Source: Branchiostoma floridae
Lineage: Eukaryota > Chordata > Leptocardii > Amphioxiformes > Branchiostomatidae
DNA length: 64,000 nucleotides
Assembly: GCF_000003815.2 (NCBI RefSeq)
Contig: NC_049995.1
Location: 7,193,576 to 7,257,575, forward strand
Direction of reading: 5' to 3'
Both the position numbers and the translations under genes were made by a program. Positions 35,001 through 46,800 of the stretch are shown piece after piece. The notes beneath the pieces are model-generated. The model saw only the letters and a list, made by a program, of their open reading frames with translations, made no database searches and was not told where the DNA came from. Position 1 is the stretch's first letter. Each line of letters starts with the position of its first letter.

Positions 35001-37186
35001 ATCACAAACAAAAGGATTGCTATGGTCAAGAATTTTAACATATTCCCTTGTATAATTGTACGTTTTTTTTATCGATAGGAGCCACGAGTACTCCCAGAGA
35101 ACATGTTGGAGCGGAAAATAAGGGTCTATTGCAAGAGCACGGAGACTTCTTGTCGGGACAACATCCATGAGTAAGTTTAAAAAGCTGCACCCATGCCGTA
35201 ATCTGCATAGAATTCTCAGCAATTTCAAATAGGAGACTACAGCAGGGTCGTAGGTTCCAAATAACCTCCGCCGCCCCCGAAAGTTTATCGAATGCTTCAA
35301 ATCTATTTTCTGTAGAGGCCTGATGCAGTGGTGGACTGAACAATACCAGTCAGGGGCCATACTTTCCACGGTAACGTGTTTTGACTATTTTTTTTCCTTT
35401 GATCAAATTTCACACCTTAAGGAATTTCATGGTAGTTTTAACACGTGCACACTTCATGACTCAAGGAGGTGAATTGAAGCATTTCTTCCCTTATCAAGTT
35501 TTTGTTGTTGTTGCTATTATTATTGAATTTCCTTTACTCGAATCGTAAATTCAATTAAATATATGTTAGGTACCGTTCGCATGTAGCGCATAATTGTGTC
35601 CTAGCTCGCTTGGGATGAAATGATTTGCACATCTAGATGTAGTGCTGAAATGGCGACAACTGCATATTTTTTCGAACTGTATTGTTGTCCAAAGAATATG
35701 TTTTCTTTTCATACAGCCTCCAAATGTAATATGTCCGTCAACGCCTGCGTCCAGTCAAAAGACATCCCCAGACTTCAAAGCCAACGTCCACAAACGGGAG
35801 CCGCATTTAGAAGAAAACCGTGCAAAACGACATCTCAGTAGGGTAGGAAAGACACTATCCCTTCCTTCGCCACTGAAAATATGTCAATAACCGGTAACAT
35901 CTCTCCTTACTTCATTAATTAGCTCAGCTCTTTTCTAAAAAAAGGTATCACATGAAACACAGATCAAATAGTATCTAGAAGTTTTGAATCATTCTAATTC
36001 TAATGCTTAGCTAATAAATGTTCATTATGCTGTGCATTGCTTAACCGGATGTTCATAGTTCATGTTAAAAAGCTATCTTCTAAGAAAGAGAAACATACTA
36101 CCTTTTAACGATTTTCTTTTCTTATTTGCCGTAGGATTTGGAAGATCTTCCATCAACCTCACAGCAATCCAGGAGATCAGAGCGAATTGCAAAAAAGATG
36201 GTAAATGTGATTTTGATGCACCATTCTCACGTTCAGCTTCTTAGGGATTTCAATTTACGTCGATGTAGGTTAGACATCCAGGTAATGAGATACGCCAAAA
36301 AGTAGTTACTCAAGCAACTGGATATGGTTTTGATTTCAATTTGTTTTATTCAATACATCACCATTCACATCATGCCATCATTTTCATTGGTCTGTGTAAA
36401 GAAAATAATTTCTTTACGTTTTTACTTTGAAAGGCAAGGTGCACCATTTTGCTAAAAAACAGGTGTGGTGTTAGACAATGCTGTCCAGAATTAGGACCTT
36501 AACTTTCTTTTTCTTTTCATAGAGAACCGAAGAGCAGCATTCTGAGCCAACAAAAGATACAACGACTATTCAAGAGGAAGGTAAGTAGTACATTATACAT
36601 CAAGCAAACTAAATCTAGAAGCATTTTGAACTACTCAATAATGTATGAATTTCTACTGTATATATAGCAATTGCAAGTTAAATGAAATAAACACGTATTC
36701 AAACTGTACGTCTTTTGCGCCTGTATAAAACACCGATTTGGTCTTTGAGACTGAAGATAAGTCCGCCCTACCTCGAACCAATAGAAAATATCTTCTTGAC
36801 AAGACGGAAGGCCAAAATGTCGTAAGGAAATGACAGTTTATTATTAATCTTAATCGCTACAAGAGGTTGCTTCTATAATTACCTTTTAATTGTTTTTTTC
36901 GACAGCACTGAAAAAATCTTTCCACGTAGTCGTAGAAAACGCACGTGATAATTGGAAAGAAATCGGCCGACGCCTTCAGTTCACAGAAACCGACATTAAC
37001 AGCATCGACCAGAAGGAACGTGGAGACTGCACGGAGTGCATGAGGACTGTACTTCATCGATGGACCGCTCGCGAAGGAAAGCGCGCTACCATCTTTCGGC
37101 TGATGGAGGCGCTTAAAGCAGCCAGAAATGTGGATGTCATGGAAAAAGTCAGTGATATTGCAAATGAATTGGAATTGAAGGAATAA
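28850..37186 (+). CDS. SAMHD1-like HD-domain protein with C-terminal death domain, probable pseudoenzyme
   Basis: Exons: 28850-29059 (tentative first), 29881-30044, 30503-30633, 31236-31300, 31412-31480, 31780-31851, 32205-32228, 32346-32396, 32633-32797, 33222-33313, 33885-33968, 34148-34334, 34502-34579, 34730-34834, 35079-35170, 35316-35370, 35717-35842, 36135-36200, 36523-36580, 36906-37186 (stop TAA). All phases agree; about 724 residues. It follows human SAMHD1 from VFNDPIHG to IRVYCK. By human numbering recalled from memory: His167, Asp207, His215, Asp218, Lys312, Tyr315 and Asp319 are kept. Metal ligands His206 and Asp311 are Arg and Ala (GLCRDLG, DVAKWDY), and His210 and His233 are Phe and Pro. 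GTP-site residues Lys116, Val117, Asn119, Asp137, Gln142, Arg145, Arg451 and Lys455 are kept. No SAM domain is seen. An 80-residue Ser/Thr/charged linker leads to a death domain. Likely a nucleotide-binding, non-hydrolysing signalling protein (inference). Confidence 0.9.
29131..29510. repeat. (CA)n-rich microsatellite block
   Basis: Several interrupted CA arrays in the intron after exon 28850-29059, continuing in AT/CA-rich sequence to about 29720. A LINE-tail-like piece (gagctttcgtgagtaaataa aggttcaaac) is embedded at 29330-29361. Confidence 0.9.
31606..31711. repeat. Near-perfect 28-bp inverted repeat (hairpin) in intron
   Basis: ttgtggaaaagactaaactt (31606) is matched in reverse by aagcttagtcttttccacaa (31692-31711), and the arms continue outward from the loop with tacgtaac/gttcacgta. 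Loop about 49 bases. It lies in the intron between exons 31412-31480 and 31780-31851. Confidence 0.8.
33540..33645 (+). mobile_element. LINE 3'-end fragment with (ATTC)n tail
   Basis: gtgacctgtacctaaaccag, then agtaaaggtactcattcattcat: the form of a CR1/L2-like 3' end with a short tandem tail. No coding part remains. Confidence 0.4.
36248..36330 (-). mobile_element. Repeat fragment shared (inverted) with 44860-44940
   Basis: About 78 bases here are nearly the reverse complement of 44864-44940 (for example agtagttactcaagcaactg against cagttgcttgagtaactact). Likely a fragment of the same Penelope-like or related retroelement. Confidence 0.7.
36906..37186 (+). CDS. Death-domain exon of the SAMHD1-like gene
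   Basis: A single exon encodes the whole domain: [58 protein letters not shown]. The two Trp, the DI-x-x-I helix motif and the W-x(6)-AT-x(2)-L-x(2)-AL pattern are typical of death domains. The exon begins in phase 1, a common arrangement for shuffled domains. Confidence 0.88.
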
Positions 37187-37243
37187 TTGAAGGAAAAATG
37201 GAACGTTCACAGATAAAAGTTCGATAGGAGTCTCTAAAGGTAC

Positions 37244-37365
37244 TTTAAATGCATTTAAGTTCGCGGGGATATAATTTCGTGGGAGCGGGAAATGTAGTGT
37301 TCGCAGTGGTTATGATTTCGCCATAGCGCCATCCGGATCCGCGAACTTGAATGCATTTACAGTAC
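37244..37365. mobile_element. Small MITE with TIRs just after the SAMHD1-like stop
   Basis: taaatgcatttaagttcgcg at the left and cgcgaacttgaatgcattta at the right form terminal inverted repeats. A related end (gaggcatttacagtaactga) lies at 37771-37790, so a larger composite may span to there. Confidence 0.7.
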
Positions 37366-38089
37366 TGTACTCTAGTCACAAACTGATATGAAAACCCGGT
37401 GCCTCTACGAACCGCCAGTCGGAAACCACTTACTAGTTTCTTGGCAAGTGTGCTACAAACGGACAGATCATTGAACTGTTCATTCTTGACATTGACAGTG
37501 CTGACGTGATCACCTGTCACTGATTTTACTCTCAATTTGTAGTACCGAACTACTTATCTATCATGGTGTTGTGCAGTATGTCGTATGGAGAAATGCATGA
37601 AAGCGTACTCAAAACATTTAGGTATTCGTGTGTCTTTACCGCATCAGGTACCTCAAACATTTAATTATATAATACTGTGCCAATGTACATTGCATACAAG
37701 TAGCGAGAAGGAACAGAACTCAGAAGACAGAAGGGAAATGTTCGCAGTAGTTGTGAGTTTCATTGTGAGAGGCATTTACAGTAACTGATACGAAAGCTTC
37801 ATGTCATTCTGGTATAGAACGACTTCTTTATCGTCCAGTGAACGTCAAGCTGTTACCTAATAAGGAAGACCTGCCTATTCCCCAATAGAATTTGTTGTTT
37901 TTTTATTAAGCTTGTGATACACTATCAGTACTCTGTCTAAGTTTCGTGAAAGTAATTCTTCTTACATTTCATGTTGTAGGACCCTCTAGTTGTCATCATT
38001 TTAGTGTAAACAGTATTGTAATGATACGAAGGTACGATACGATCGACTGTTGACATGTTATATCCAGGTTCCCAAATGGTGGCATCGTC

Positions 38090-38300
38090 TCAAGTTATTT
38101 TCATGTATTTTGTTACTGTTATGTACTTTGTACTATGTATGTAAAATTGTGTATATATTATTATAAGACTCATTAGGACTTTTAATGATGTAAACTGTAT
38201 ATACTTTGTCTGACCCTGGCCTCTTACCTCATGACCTCAATGAAAAGCGGCCTGCAGGCCGATTTGAGCTTTCATGAATATACAAAGGTTCAAACAAAAT
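38090..38300 (+). mobile_element. CR1-like LINE 3' untranslated tail
   Basis: Contains cggcctgcaggccgatttga and gctttcatgaatatacaaagg, ending ttcaaac. The same end occurs at 29330-29361. No open reading frame is left. Confidence 0.5.
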
Positions 38301-38309
38301 TTACTCACC

Positions 38310-40560
38310 TGAGTCTCCTACCACCATTCTTGATATAATAGTACCAATACACTGACTATCAAGTTTATCTTTGGGCTGTACGAGATTAATTTTCATTTCA
38401 TTTGTGACCGAATGCATAACGTTTAACTACGCATTTAGTAGGACATTGGTGGGACATTAATCAATAAACAAGTGTTAATTATTAATTACCTTAGGATACA
38501 GCATCGGATCAAGACTTTTAATGTGTGGTGGTTGAAGATTTAAAAAAATCAAAGTCAGTTGGGCCGTGTGTAGAATTATAAATAGCTACCTCTTAAATGC
38601 ATAGTACTGCCCAACGTCTCAGACACGTACAGACGACTGGCAATCATTGACTTACAACATACACTTAGAAGGGCTGCATGACACTGACAAGATGTAAGTT
38701 GTTAACAGACTGCCTAACCAACTCGACTGTACAGAAAGCTTTATACAGTCGTGCACGAAAGAAGAATATACGCAGGCGCACCACGCATGTCCCAAAGAGG
38801 AGGTCGCTAAACAGCGCCGAGTGTCAGAGGATCATGTTTGGACCATATACAGATCTATATGCTGGATCCGGGTACGTACATGTGTATGTGTGCCTTCATG
38901 CGTAGTCAGCGTGTAGTTTTGGAAAGAGGAGGGAGGGCAAAAGAATGGTAAAATTCGCTAAAAATGGAATATTCTTCCCATTTTTCACACTGAGATAAGG
39001 TCGCATGCTTGTTTTAAAGATCAGAATCTAGTACTTACAACTATGCTGAGCCTTTCGTGATTCCGTTGAATAAAAGCATCTGCAATGTGTCACATACATT
39101 TGAAAGGTTTCAGAACGATTTCGTTTTACAGTGTTGAATACGAATGTCACTCATAGTGGTCGTACAGTGAGCGAGTGTCCTTTGAACGATGAGCAATGGT
39201 AGGTAAAAAGTTTCCAATTCGTGCGACAGTTGCACGAGGACCCGCACGTGAGCAACTTCCGCAACACGAAAATAACGTGTAAATTCTAACAGAGAGGGAC
39301 AACTAATGGGTATCAACACTCAAGTATTTTCCTGTGGTTGTGTTCAGTGGGATCAGGTTAAACACTTTATGTAGTATGCAAAGGGGTACCTTTGAATAAG
39401 ATTGGTAAAGACAGCAGTATGATCGAACACAAGTAAATGCTACTAATATTTGTAATGCCCCAGTCAGACAGCAGAAAAATCGATCGACCGACGAGTCTGC
39501 GAGCCCTGAATGACATTTTCGGCAGTAATACGACCGTTTTTTTCCCGATCACCGCGAGAGTTTTGGACATAGGTCGATGTTCACAGAAGTCCAAGTACCG
39601 TCAGTGTGACGGTATGTTTCAGGTGCAAATATGCTCCATACTCTGGCGGTATTAAGGCAATGAACCCGAAATGTGACATGGGCTCAAAATGTAAGAACAC
39701 ACTGTGCTCATAAACTAGACGTGTGTGCCTCATATCAGTAAACAGATATTAGAGAATAATCTTATGGTTTGACCTAGGCGTGGTGGATTCTGAGTACTGA
39801 TGATGAATGATTTATTTGATGCGTACACACATGTACGAGAAAATACCACAAATACAAAATATAAATCAAACATGTTAATGTACACCGTATAGTTTTCAAC
39901 TATATATACCCAACAGTCACCATTCAGTCTGTTTTCGTGTTGTGCAACAACAATGTAAAATCATACATTTATTTATCGAATGTAGCACATGAGTGAATGT
40001 GTTGCTATTCCAATTTAGCAGAGGTCAAATATACTAGTAGCCCCTACCTTTCTATTTTTAGGTCCCTGAATACTTCCTCACAGGGCCATAAACATGTTAA
40101 TACACTGGCAAGCCATAGATAGGCTAAATCCGTGTACATACATATATGTCCCTTGTTGGCGGTTGAGGAGGGAGGGGCGATTTTGAGCAATACCATGTTG
40201 CGGGGCGGGGTGCGTTTTCAAGTACTACAGCAGAAATTGTATCAAGTGTCCTTTAAACTTGTCTTCAATATTAAATCTAGATATGTCCGACTAAAAAGTG
40301 AGATATAATGTTCTGTCAAGTTCTTCACTTTATGTTTTTTTTATGCAAAAAGAGCTGTATACGAGGGGGGGGGGTCGCTAGGAGGCCCAACGTATTTCTC
40401 AATATGCAATATGCCGCTACTACATAATATACATGCAACTATATTGCTGAAGTTGTAAAACACAACAAAAAGATACGCTACAAAAAGTCGACTCATGCTT
40501 TTTACTAAAAATTACTAAAATCTTTTTTTTTTTTCACGCAATAGAGTGCGTTTGCAACAG
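38310..40560. other. Intergenic region, no gene recognised
   Basis: No exon with splice sites and family similarity was found on either strand between the SAMHD1-like and lectin genes. Short reading frames at 39367-39655 on both strands look like chance. Confidence 0.55.
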
Positions 40561-40586
40561 GTGTGCTTACGTCCGTACATCTGCAG

Positions 40587-40772
40587 TGACGTCCACTGAC
40601 CCTCCCTAGCTCCTCCCTTTGATGACTATCTCTTCCTAGATCCGGGACTTGTTTACGACCAGAAGCCAATACAGTTGGGTAGTCACACGTCAGACCATAC
40701 TAAAAGTATTGTTTTTCTACCTGGTTCGGACACGTCAGTAGATAAGGTAGTGAGATAATTTTAGGCTATAAA
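40587..40772 (+). promoter_or_regulatory. Promoter of the lectin-precursor gene: TATA box and three ACGTCA-type elements
   Basis: TATAAA at 40767-40772 in ggctataaagagg, 61 bases upstream of the ATG. Upstream are tgacgtcc (40587) and two cacgtca sites (40686-40692, 40731-40737), which on the other strand read TGACGTG, the ATF6/XBP1/CREB-type core. Function is inferred from the motif only. Confidence 0.6.
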
Positions 40773-40832
40773 GAGGGGTACAACGACGAGCTTCGTCATA
40801 CGAGAAGGGTTCGACGACAACGAGAAGAAGAG

Positions 40833-43800
40833 ATGAGTAAAGTCGGCCCTCTCAGTCTAGCGGTGGTCGCGGCGCTCCTGGCCGTGACGATTCTACCAAC
40901 CGCAGGTATGTACAAGCGTATTCGTACTGATGGTATTTGCGGATGATATGTGATATATTTTACTGTGGTGGAATTTCCAACCGTGTGCTGTCGCGTAGGA
41001 CAACCACATACACCGTATGTGTGAGTGCACATTGTAGCCTGCTTGATGCAATAAGATATCTGACCAATCTCTATCCGGATAAACTGCTCTAGTTTTCCTT
41101 GTTTCACGTTGCGATATACCAAAACTTGTCACTATCTAGTTGGCGCTGCTGTAAGTTGCAATAAAGACTTGAAATATTACTCCTACACAATTTTAGGACG
41201 TAACTTTTCGTGTCAATTTTTTTTCTGCATGTATATGGGCGTTCTGTGTGTCCGCATGTTTCGTTGTCTAGTATTACTGTACTACATTGCCGCGTGCTCT
41301 CATTTTGGAAGTTAGAAATGTGACAAAAACCTTCCCTTTTGCTGAAGTTTTTCGCTCGTAGAGACACACAAAGAATATTTGGTCCCCAATTTAGTGGTTG
41401 CGTGGTAGTATTGGTGTGTTGTTGGTTTATGAGGGACACGTCAGCATTAGATTTTACATCCGTCCCCCATACCTGGAGCGGCGCAGTTTCAAATCCCATG
41501 AAAACTATCTCAGAAAGGCAATAGATTATCCGCCTGTTTTATTTTGTAAGAATCTTGCCTTAATTTTAAGCTTCCTTTGTTTTTTCCATGTCTTGTCTAT
41601 TTTTCTCTTAATGATTTCATCACTTCAAGTCAGGTGGACAAATAAGATGTATCCAGTGGCTTCTTGTTAGGTTTTTTTACACTAATTCACAAAAATATGT
41701 TGTCTGTCACAAATATAAACCCCAAAAGTGGTCAAAAGAACGATTTTATGGCTATACATTGCAATTTTGTACCCATGCAAGGGACACGTCAGCGTAAACA
41801 TTACATCCGCCCCACACGGCTAACACACGCACAGCTAAAAAGTGACAAGCACAGTGCTGCAACTAAACCGTATCAAATTTATAAAAACGGAACATAAAAG
41901 ATAAGCTGACTTCTTTTCCATGTAGTTTTTTTCTGGATTAAATCGCGTCTCTAAAATCATCGTGTCTGTTTGCGTAAACTTCGGGTGCTAATCTCGGGTG
42001 CCGAAGATGCCCGAAGACCTACTCGGGTGCCACAACGAAGTTACCCGAGGACCAGTGTCCCTCGGTCGGGTGATCTCGTGATACAACCATTTTGTCATCC
42101 TAAGCTACACACGATTTGCAATCCTCTAAACACCGAACATTATTTTTTCTAATTTTTTGTACTACAATTAATCGAAGCAAAGAGTTTTTTTATTCCTGGT
42201 GGGTTTTTTTTTCAATTTCCAAACGCCATGTCCGTCACTACTATGTTTTTTGCCAACCGATGTTCTCTAAACCTCTCTAACTCTGCAAACGAGGATCCGA
42301 GACTTTACTGAGCCTACTAAAATTTAAACGAAAAATTCTCCAACGTTTTTCTTGACTTATTTACTCCGCACCTTATTCTTCCATTCACAGAGAAACGCCC
42401 ATAAATTTCTAGACAAACAGCTTCCCAGCTCTTGGCTCTTGTAGTTTTGAAGGAATGTGCCACAAAGTTGCTAGAAGAATATCTTGAAAAAAATGTAGAG
42501 TATAGCATTTTGGCTCATACTAAGTACACGTCAGTGCTAAAATTGTACATCCGTCTCACACGCCTGCATGTCAATACAAATTCAAACAACAACAAAAAAG
42601 GTTGCAAACTTTCCCGAATCATTCATTTTTACTTTTAGCGCACTACATTTACTAGTATAAAGGTGCATTTTGTCTTTTTTCTACCCTTTTCTTAAATGTG
42701 CCATACTTCGTTTAAGTTCCTGCCCAGACGAAGAGTCCTCTACCTTAATACAAGCGCACTGACTCTTCTGTCTTCAGACTTCAAAACAACGACATGACGA
42801 TGAGACAATTTTTGGACTTTTTTGTATCTGGAAGATGGCCCTCTTAACATGCAATTCTTAATATTCCCCAACACTGGAAAAAAAGGATCTCCTATGATTT
42901 TGCAGCTATCCTATAAGTACACGTCAGCGTTCCCATTCTACATCCGTCTCGCCTGCACGTACACATAGATCACAGATGATAACCAATCGATTTTCTGATG
43001 CAATGGAGGACGTCGCTGCACCTCGAAAATGATATGAAACGTTTTCCACAAACATTACACGAAACAACGAGTTACATTTAACGTGTTCGTTCCTATAACA
43101 TAACGAACAAATTGCAATTGATGCCAAAGGGGATTCCGAACAAACTGGTGCCCAAAAGAGATTCCGAAGAATCTGCAGAAAGTCGTCGAAGTTCGCCGGA
43201 GTTACCTCAGGTGTTGCATCATTCGGCTGGGTGATGCAATTTGACCTTGCATCATCCTCAAATACAGAAAATTTTGAAAATGGCGACTGAGTGAAGTTGG
43301 CTAAATGTTTAGCAATTTTTACCTAATGATACATATATGTATATATTTCCCTTCCTTTTATTAGAAGAGGCTCATGTTCCCTGTAAATGTTATATTCTCG
43401 CGTCTTTTTTAACCAATTCTGTTTGAATGAGTTCTTTCTATGCTCATGCCATTTTGGAACTTCACAGATTACACATCCGCAAGATTTGCCTACTTCGGTT
43501 GACGTATCTACTTTTTATTGGTTATCAGCCCCCATCCGACAGCACCTACCGGTTCTGCCTAAAACTGCACCGCAAATTGCAAATACCGCGTAACGTGTAA
43601 CACCGTCAACAAAACAACAACGCACAGCAACAGTTCAGATGAATATGTAAAGCCGTTCCAAGCCAATATTCAGTGCTCACTTACTTTTAATCATTCCATT
43701 TTTTCTTGGGTTTACCTTATTTTTTCCCTCGGTCGTTGGCAGGCTATATCAGTGCTCATTTTCTTTTCACCATTCTATTTTTTTCCGGGTTTACCTTACT

Positions 43801-46800
43801 TAAAGTTTTTTTTTTCTTTTCTTTTCTTCCAGTCAATGGCTGTGCCTTCCTGGCCGCCTGGAGATGGGACAATTTCGACGTAGAAAACATACCAAGGCCA
43901 AAACCGGTGGCAAAGAAGAGAGCCTTACCGGTGGCAAAGTAAGTCCACTACTTAATTCTCTCTATTTAGTTTTATTACTCGTTAGTAGAAGGTAACGAAA
44001 TGCCATATTCATAAACACAAGTTTGGTTATCAACTCTTCACTGAAGACTTATCAAATGGATGGGGGTAAAGAGCGTGGATTGTAATGACTGGAATACATC
44101 ATTTAATTTAGGATATATAAGATTAGTTATTATTAGCGGTTGTAAATCACATGTATTGGAGGATTTATTTCAATTTTTATCACCATAATTGAATTATATC
44201 TTATGTTTACTCTAGAACCGCATGTCTTTTTGTCTTGTGGTTTCACTGAAATAGGCAACACTTGTCTTGGTCCTAGTGATATAAGACTAAAGGTCCTTGA
44301 TATTTTGTAAATATTGTTTGTTAGCAATTACGATTTTAAACCATGTATCTTCTTAAATTACTGTACGTAACTCTTTGTGCAATTCTCCCTGGAGGAGTAC
44401 ATGTAAATTACCATCACAATTCAGACTTGATTTAAAGTCTGCGATATGGTATTTCAATAAAGATTTCAGATTTCAGATAGGCAACTGAAAGAATCATGCT
44501 GTTTGCCAACCATATAATACTTGTTTTATTTTAGTTTGCTTGTGCCTGTTCTTACTCATGATTTGACGTACTCACAAAATATGGCATGTGTGGACCTTTT
44601 TCTATTATGATAATGGAGACTGAAAGTGAAATAAGTATAGAGGGAAGTGCCAAGTATGGTGCCAGGCACGATGTATCTGATATAGATATAGAATTCTTTG
44701 GAATCCAAATTGTCTTCAGTCTGAATTGTCTTACAATTTTTCCTATTGGACATCTGAAATTGTCTTCATTCATAGCTAGAGTATAGAAGACCTGTTTCTT
44801 CCAGATCTCTTCAGTGTCACTGACGAAGGATAGTGGATTCTATCCGAAACGTCTGGCCGTTTCAAAACCATATCCAGTTGCTTGAGTAACTACTTTTTGG
44901 TGCATCTTATTACCTGGATGTCTAACCTACATCGACGTATAGAATACTACCGTTTGAAACATCATTATGTTCACATTATGTGCGATGTTTCGTTTTCAAC
45001 ATTGAAGGATTATATAGGTTCTTGTATTTGAGCTCTGATGCAGTGCATTTCCTGCTGCATTGTTCTGATATTTGGAAAAAGAATAAGCCTGTTTATTGTA
45101 TGACGTACGACGCTTTCCCTTATGAACAATCTGTCAATCAGAACGTGATTTCTAATATTAGCATTTGCCCCCCACCACTCCTGCTTTTTTTTCTTTGGTT
45201 CATTTCTATATGATAGGTCAGTTACTTGGTTAGTTGACTGGTTTGGTAGTGTTTGTTGATCAACTCAGTTGTCAGTTATATCATTATAATGCCTTTTTAA
45301 GTTGCTTCTTCGTAATTTTTCAAACCTCAGTTGTAGCCATTAAAAGGAAATTGAACTGATCTGTTGTTTGCAAAGGGCAACCTGCATGACTTTTGGAAAC
45401 AAGAATCAAATCCTGGATCCTTGAAAACAACAATTGTTGAGTGTTGTTGTTTCTTTGGTTTGTAATTGTAAACAGGATGGACAACAATTTTTGGTTATAT
45501 AACAAGGTTTGGTTCGGCGTTCGTTCGTAGGTTTTGGTCTGATCAGGAAAATGGTTAAGTTTGATCCAAGCTTGTTTCCCCTTTTCTAGACAGGATAAAT
45601 AAACAAGGCAATAACTAACTATACAAGTTGATTCTTTGTTGTAGGTAGGTGTTGGCTCAAGCTAAAATGGATAAAATACATATATTACATGTCACCTCCA
45701 CTCCCTCCCAACGTACCACTTCCAAACAAAATAAGTGATGGCTGTTGTTGTTTACATCCGGGGTATTCGACGGCCAGTGCTTACAAGGACGTCAGTGGAC
45801 TGGCTTTAAGATTGATATTTAAATTAGCAGATCAAATTACTGGTTAATATGTAAATCAATCATTTTCCAAACACCTGCCTTTGCCTACCACTGCGTCACC
45901 GTGACATCATCGCGATCAAAATTGTAAATCCTACAGCGATATTCATATTTTCGTCTTGGAGGATGGAGTTCATAATATCTTAATTGCAGTTGTAGTTTGG
46001 TTTGATAGGAATCACAGCCATTTATCAATAACTTTATCATAATGACACCCAACACAAGCATGACCGATATCGACAAGCGAACATACATGACCAAAGTGGA
46101 TCATGTGGGTAATCAGGCGGGAAATCTCAGAAGTTTCAGCAAGATGGCGGTTCCGACTGACTGGTCGGCGAGACGTCTTCGCATTTGCGGTCGGTTTGGC
46201 TCTTCTAGTTCCTTGTATATGTAAATTTGTGTTCAGGAAGATTTGTTATCAACTATGCGCTCGATGAATTAATTAATTGTATTTGTCAGATGGAAGAGAC
46301 TCTTCTACGGTGGTTGTAAAGTGGCGCTCAAAGCCTATGCTGGGCAAATCTTGAAGAATTTCTATCTTAAAATTTAAACATTGAAAACTCTCATGTGCAT
46401 CAACAGATAAGATATGAACAGAGAAGAACGTCAAATACCTTAAGCTAGGTAACAGTCGTCATTGGCGAAGCTGCCACAGCCACGACTTGGGAAAATATTT
46501 TCTTCAAAACAGCGGCTAGCGGCTGTAAATGAAAGTGGGAGCGCGCTGTGGGAGGTCGAGCTATACACGACCTTTGACCGCAGGACGCATTTTGATAATT
46601 CGGTTGATGTTGAATGATGTCAGTCTGACCGTATACTGTACTGGTGTTGGAGACAGGTGCGGTGTGCCCAAATGAGGCTCTTGGGCTGAATGTGTCTAAT
46701 ATGTGTAGAAGAAACACTATGGATTTGGTGTACAAAAGTGCCAGCATCTGCAGTTTGACATCCTCAAAAAAACATATGAAAATGAAGGTTATATTTTAGC

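Noticed and set aside
45885-46224. Frames around aagatggcggttccg at 46.1 kb as a gene start
   Set aside because: Only a short frame with no splice partner or similarity; the sequence is inside the lectin intron.
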